A stretch of 45,034 bases of DNA from a virus, in IMG/VR virus record IMGVR_UViG_3300001242_000038, positions 306 through 45,339 of that record; one strand, written 5' to 3'. Below are positions 42,183 through 45,034 of this stretch, in pieces (the stretch's first letter is position 1; every line of letters starts with the position of its first letter). The notes under the pieces are model-generated. The model ran no database searches. It was not told where the DNA came from and saw only the letters and a list, made by a program, of their open reading frames with translations. Made by a program: the position numbers and the translations under genes.

Positions 42183-43020
42183 TATATAATCCCTCTAAAA
42201 AATCTTTTTTAAATTTATAAAATTGTTCCGGCGTAGTTATTTTACCATATATTTTATGGAATAATTTATGTTCATCATTGTTTAATGTCACAACATTATT
42301 AATATCAAATAAAATATTTTTAAATTTTATCCAATTGTCTTTATTAATATTATTTTCTCTAATTATTGTTGACAAAGATTTTAAATGATGATGGATTAAT
42401 TTGCTCCTATTATTTTTATTCAATATAATTGATTTATATTCATCTCTTTTAAAACACCTTTCTCTATTTTTAATATAACCAGAAGACTTCCTTATTAAAT
42501 CTTGCAAAGATGTTAACCCGCCCTTCCATTGTGGACTATTTTCTTTAATATACTTACCAACCCTAGCACAATCTGTACATTTTTTAGAACAATATTTTCT
42601 TTTACTTCCACGCCTGTATAAATTCAGCATCCGTTTATTAAAAATTTTATATTCTTTGCCACAATATTCACAAATTAAAAATATTGTTGAGACATCTTTT
42701 TTATTATTATCATAACATATACGAGAACAATACTTTTGATTAGATTTATTACTTTTGGGTTTATACGTCTTACCACAATATTCACAAATTTTATTTTCTA
42801 TAAATATTTTATCGAAGGCATAACAATAATGAGAACAATATTTCCTTCCATCTTTTATTTCAGAATTCCTTGCTTTATAGGCTATACCGCAATATCCACA
42901 AATAAGGCAAACACTATTATTTTTAATAGATTTTTTATTTTTACAAATAGAAGAACAATATTTTTTTCTTTTGATACTAGTTTCAAATTCTATAGAACAA
43001 AATTCACATTTTTTAATCAT
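42166..43020 (-). CDS. HNH endonuclease with several zinc knuckles
   Basis: 284 residues. At least four CxxC units occur in the first 170 residues (CEFCS, CGYCG, CEYCG twice), each followed by a YCS.xC pair, giving a string of short zinc fingers for DNA binding. The C-terminal HNH part includes LIHHHLKSLSTIIRENN and NVVTLNNDEHKLFHK. A homing-type nuclease. Its 3' end overlaps the start of the protease-AAA+ gene by 17 bases, so it may have carried this gene's start region with it. Confidence 0.8.
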   Translation of the reverse strand: MIKKCEFCSIEFETSIKRKKYCSSICKNKKSIKNNSVCLICGYCGIAYKARNSEIKDGRKYCSHYCYAFDKIFIENKICEYCGKTYKPKSNKSNQKYCSRICYDNNKKDVSTIFLICEYCGKEYKIFNKRMLNLYRRGSKRKYCSKKCTDCARVGKYIKENSPQWKGGLTSLQDLIRKSSGYIKNRERCFKRDEYKSIILNKNNRSKLIHHHLKSLSTIIRENNINKDNWIKFKNILFDINNVVTLNNDEHKLFHKIYGKITTPEQFYKFKKDFLEGLYNGKVI

Positions 43021-43036
43021 AATAAATTCTTCTCAT

Positions 43037-43246
43037 TCAATCACACCAATAATTACATTGGATAAGAAATTTATTATCGCCAATTTTTTTTATTACAGAA
43101 CCGTCATCAATCCCCATACATTTACATTCTTTGTTCGCTATACATTTCAATTTAGTTTTATCATGATTATATCTTGGACAAAATTCATAATTTTCTGGGA
43201 TTAGCTGATTTTTATTGTTTTGTACTGCACGAACAAGATTAATCAT
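43037..43246 (-). CDS. Small Cys-rich protein
   Basis: 69 residues. CPRYNHDKTKLKC, ECKCMG and CNYWC give six cysteines in 47 residues, so metal binding is likely. Overlaps the end of the phosphoesterase gene by eight bases. No family recognised. Confidence 0.55.
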   Translation of the reverse strand: MINLVRAVQNNKNQLIPENYEFCPRYNHDKTKLKCIANKECKCMGIDDGSVIKKIGDNKFLIQCNYWCD

Positions 43247-44015
43247 GATATTCCTTTTTTAATTTTTCCAATGAATAGGTTTGGGTGTCAAATCTCCCTT
43301 CTTTAAATGAATCGAGTAAAACCAAGCCTTTCCAATATTCAGTAATTCTGCCGTGTACATAATCTTCATGTTTTTCAAAAAAACAACCTACACTTAATAT
43401 TTGTTGTAAATCATCTTGCCCATGCCTTTTAAAACCTTCATACTCCATACTGTGAACATGAGCAAAGACACAACTCGTAAACATTAATTGGCTAACTTTT
43501 TTTGTAATATTCACCCCACAAACTTCTTTTGTTTTATTAAATGGAATATGTGTAAAATTTATTTTATTTATATTTAAATATTCTCTGTAAGGAATAAATT
43601 TTATATTCCTTTCTTTTAATTTTAGATCTTTTTCTATACTTACTAGACCTTCAAAAGTTGGATCATATTCTAAATATCTGTTGAGACGATTTCCATGATT
43701 ACCGTTAAGATAATAAACATTTGGTCTATATATTTTTAATTTTTGCAATCTTTGCTTTTCTTGTAATTCTAAAAGTTCATAAAATATAATATCTAAAGCT
43801 TCGTTCCCTTTATCTATTTCTTTTTTATATCTTTTACCTTCCATTCTTTGTCGTTTATCTTTATCAAAAAATGACAAACAACTCATTGTTAAAAAATCAC
43901 CCATAAAAATAATAACATCTGGTTTTTTATCTATAATAAATTTACTTAACAACTTAAACCTACTTAAATCATCAAGTTCATCTATATGACAATCACCTAT
44001 TGGCAATATTAACAA
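43239..44015 (-). CDS. Calcineurin-like metallophosphoesterase
   Basis: 258 residues from TTG 44015, with GAGG seven bases upstream. Motifs PIGDCHID, IFMGDFL, LNGNHGNRL, FTHIPF and VFAHVHS are the metal ligands of the calcineurin-like fold. Unlike the gene at 3334 it lies among structural genes and resembles stand-alone phage phosphoesterases. Substrate (nucleotide, RNA, DNA or protein phosphate) cannot be told. The middle helical insertion (KRQRMEGKRYKKEIDKGNE) is family-typical in length. Confidence 0.8.
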   Translation of the reverse strand: MLILPIGDCHIDELDDLSRFKLLSKFIIDKKPDVIIFMGDFLTMSCLSFFDKDKRQRMEGKRYKKEIDKGNEALDIIFYELLELQEKQRLQKLKIYRPNVYYLNGNHGNRLNRYLEYDPTFEGLVSIEKDLKLKERNIKFIPYREYLNINKINFTHIPFNKTKEVCGVNITKKVSQLMFTSCVFAHVHSMEYEGFKRHGQDDLQQILSVGCFFEKHEDYVHGRITEYWKGLVLLDSFKEGRFDTQTYSLEKLKKEYHD

Positions 44016-44086
44016 TTATTATCCTCTAATTAAATTATTAAAATAAAATCAGTTGCAAAAATGCGAATGCTATTGTTGCTGTCACC

Positions 44087-45034
44087 TTATTTAAACCTTA
44101 CCGAACCTGCGCCTTCTTTAGACCTTACCGAACCAACAGACTCAGTTGATGCCACAATGCTGAAACTCGCTTCCGTGCTTGTTGCGTTTGCGTTGCCAGA
44201 ACCATCAATACACCTGATGTAATAAGTGTATGCCGCGTTGCAATCCAGGTTTACGAGGCTTGTGGTGTGTGTAGTTCCCCCGCCACCTGAGAAAGTAAAA
44301 TCCATATCGGCGTAGGCTTCATCGGTAAGGCTTCCTTTGCAGGTGGCAGACTCATCTGTTGTCGCGCCAAGCACTTTGGTTGTTGGGTCCGAGGGGCAGG
44401 ATAGTTCTCCGGTAAGCGTAACGCCAGAGATAACCGGCGGGTCAAGGTGTGTGATGGTGATAACCGGGCTCGCAACGATGGCTGCAGATCCGGTGAGGAT
44501 TGAGGCCGGGATTGTTGCTGTTATCGTCTCATCTGCTGAGACGTCATAAGCATCTACTTTTACAATTAGAGTTATCTGCGTATCACTGTTACGGATGCAG
44601 TCAGCGTACGTCCAGTTTGCTTCATCATCCCAACTGCCTGCCCCAGACAATGAGCCGTTGAAACCAGCCAGTAATGCGGTAGTGGCTGCGTTATCAGCAC
44701 AAGCCGTCGCAATAAAGGTGTCGCCATCCAACGTGATGATTATTGTCTGGTCATCTCCGGCAAGCTCTGTTTCAGTTACTCCGCCTGTTACGGCTGTGCC
44801 TGTGAGTGTTGCGTTTACCCCTAACATGGCAAAATATGTAGGCCCTATACGACTGCCATCAATAATAAAATCATCGACATAGTAGGCCATATCCAAGGCT
44901 TCCGAAATTTCTCTGATAAGAAACGAATGGTTGCCACCAAAGAAAAACTTATTATAATTGTAGTCCTGGCCTGCCTCAACTACAACTCCGTCTGTTTTTG
45001 TAAATATTTTTGTAACATTCCCTTCAGCATCGTA
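44087..45034 (-). CDS. Adhesin or tail-fibre-like protein, N-terminus beyond window
   Basis: At least 315 residues; the frame is open to the right edge, so the start is missing. The first visible part (FFFGGNHSFLIREISEAL ... YYVDDFIIDGSRIGP) looks like the end of a lectin-like beta-sandwich. After it come Thr/Ala-rich beta domains and an Fn3-like domain (PVISGVTLTGELSCPSD ... YTYYIRCIDGSGNANATS), then a short repeat ending GSVRSKEGAGSVRFK. Base composition from about 44100 to 44860 is clearly more GC-rich than the rest of the window, which suggests recent acquisition. Could be a head fibre or surface-binding protein. Confidence 0.6.
   Translation of the reverse strand, partial: YDAEGNVTKIFTKTDGVVVEAGQDYNYNKFFFGGNHSFLIREISEALDMAYYVDDFIIDGSRIGPTYFAMLGVNATLTGTAVTGGVTETELAGDDQTIIITLDGDTFIATACADNAATTALLAGFNGSLSGAGSWDDEANWTYADCIRNSDTQITLIVKVDAYDVSADETITATIPASILTGSAAIVASPVITITHLDPPVISGVTLTGELSCPSDPTTKVLGATTDESATCKGSLTDEAYADMDFTFSGGGGTTHTTSLVNLDCNAAYTYYIRCIDGSGNANATSTEASFSIVASTESVGSVRSKEGAGSVRFK

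Overview
This window is a piece of a tailed double-stranded DNA bacteriophage (Caudoviricetes) with a long non-contractile tail. It has an HK97-fold capsid protein, a prohead protease, head-tail joining proteins, a tail tube protein, a tail assembly chaperone pair and a 1651-residue tape measure protein, and no tail sheath was seen. Base composition is AT-rich almost throughout and genes are packed tightly: stop/start overlaps such as ATGA and TAATG are common and no gene-free stretch exceeds about 140 bases. The terminase, portal and DNA polymerase genes are not here, so both ends of the window are internal to a larger genome; the first and last coding regions are cut by the window edges. The host cannot be fixed from the sequence. 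Low GC, many TTG/GTG starts, an adenosylcobalamin-type ribonucleotide reductase and a secreted Fn3-domain protein with a short Sec-type signal fit several bacterial groups.

Positions 1-14725 (all + strand) form the early/middle block. It holds DNA-processing genes (RuvC-like resolvase, an SbcC/Rad50-like ATPase split into separate N- and C-terminal polypeptides around an SbcD/Mre11-like nuclease, a PD-(D/E)XK-type nuclease, a DNA adenine methyltransferase whose frame is broken) and nucleotide-pool genes (dNMP kinase, ThyX-like protein, 5'-deoxynucleotidase, SLOG-domain protein, dUTPase, class II ribonucleotide reductase). Many very small Cys-rich zinc-ribbon proteins lie among them. A hairpin terminator follows dut, and a good sigma70-type promoter precedes a small block with a putative DNA-binding protein.

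The + strand block converges at about 14720 with a long - strand block running from the right edge. Read in its direction of transcription (right to left) it holds: a partial, GC-richer adhesin-like protein; a metallophosphoesterase; an HNH endonuclease; a prohead protease fused to an AAA+ ATPase; the major capsid protein; decoration/structural proteins; an AP2/HNH endonuclease with a glycosyltransferase; a secreted Fn3 protein; head-tail connector, head closure, neck and tail terminator proteins; a six-gene cassette of glycosyltransferases, a radical SAM/SPASM enzyme and a methyltransferase; tail tube; a frameshifted HNH endonuclease; the tail assembly chaperone with a classical A AAA AAC frameshift site; tape measure; tail tip proteins; a tailspike; and a lysis-like group of small proteins ending in a shortened SleB-type hydrolase.

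The most unusual points are the covalent protease-AAA+ fusion at the head maturation locus, the split Rad50 system, and the glycosylation/radical SAM cassette placed inside the tail morphogenesis operon.
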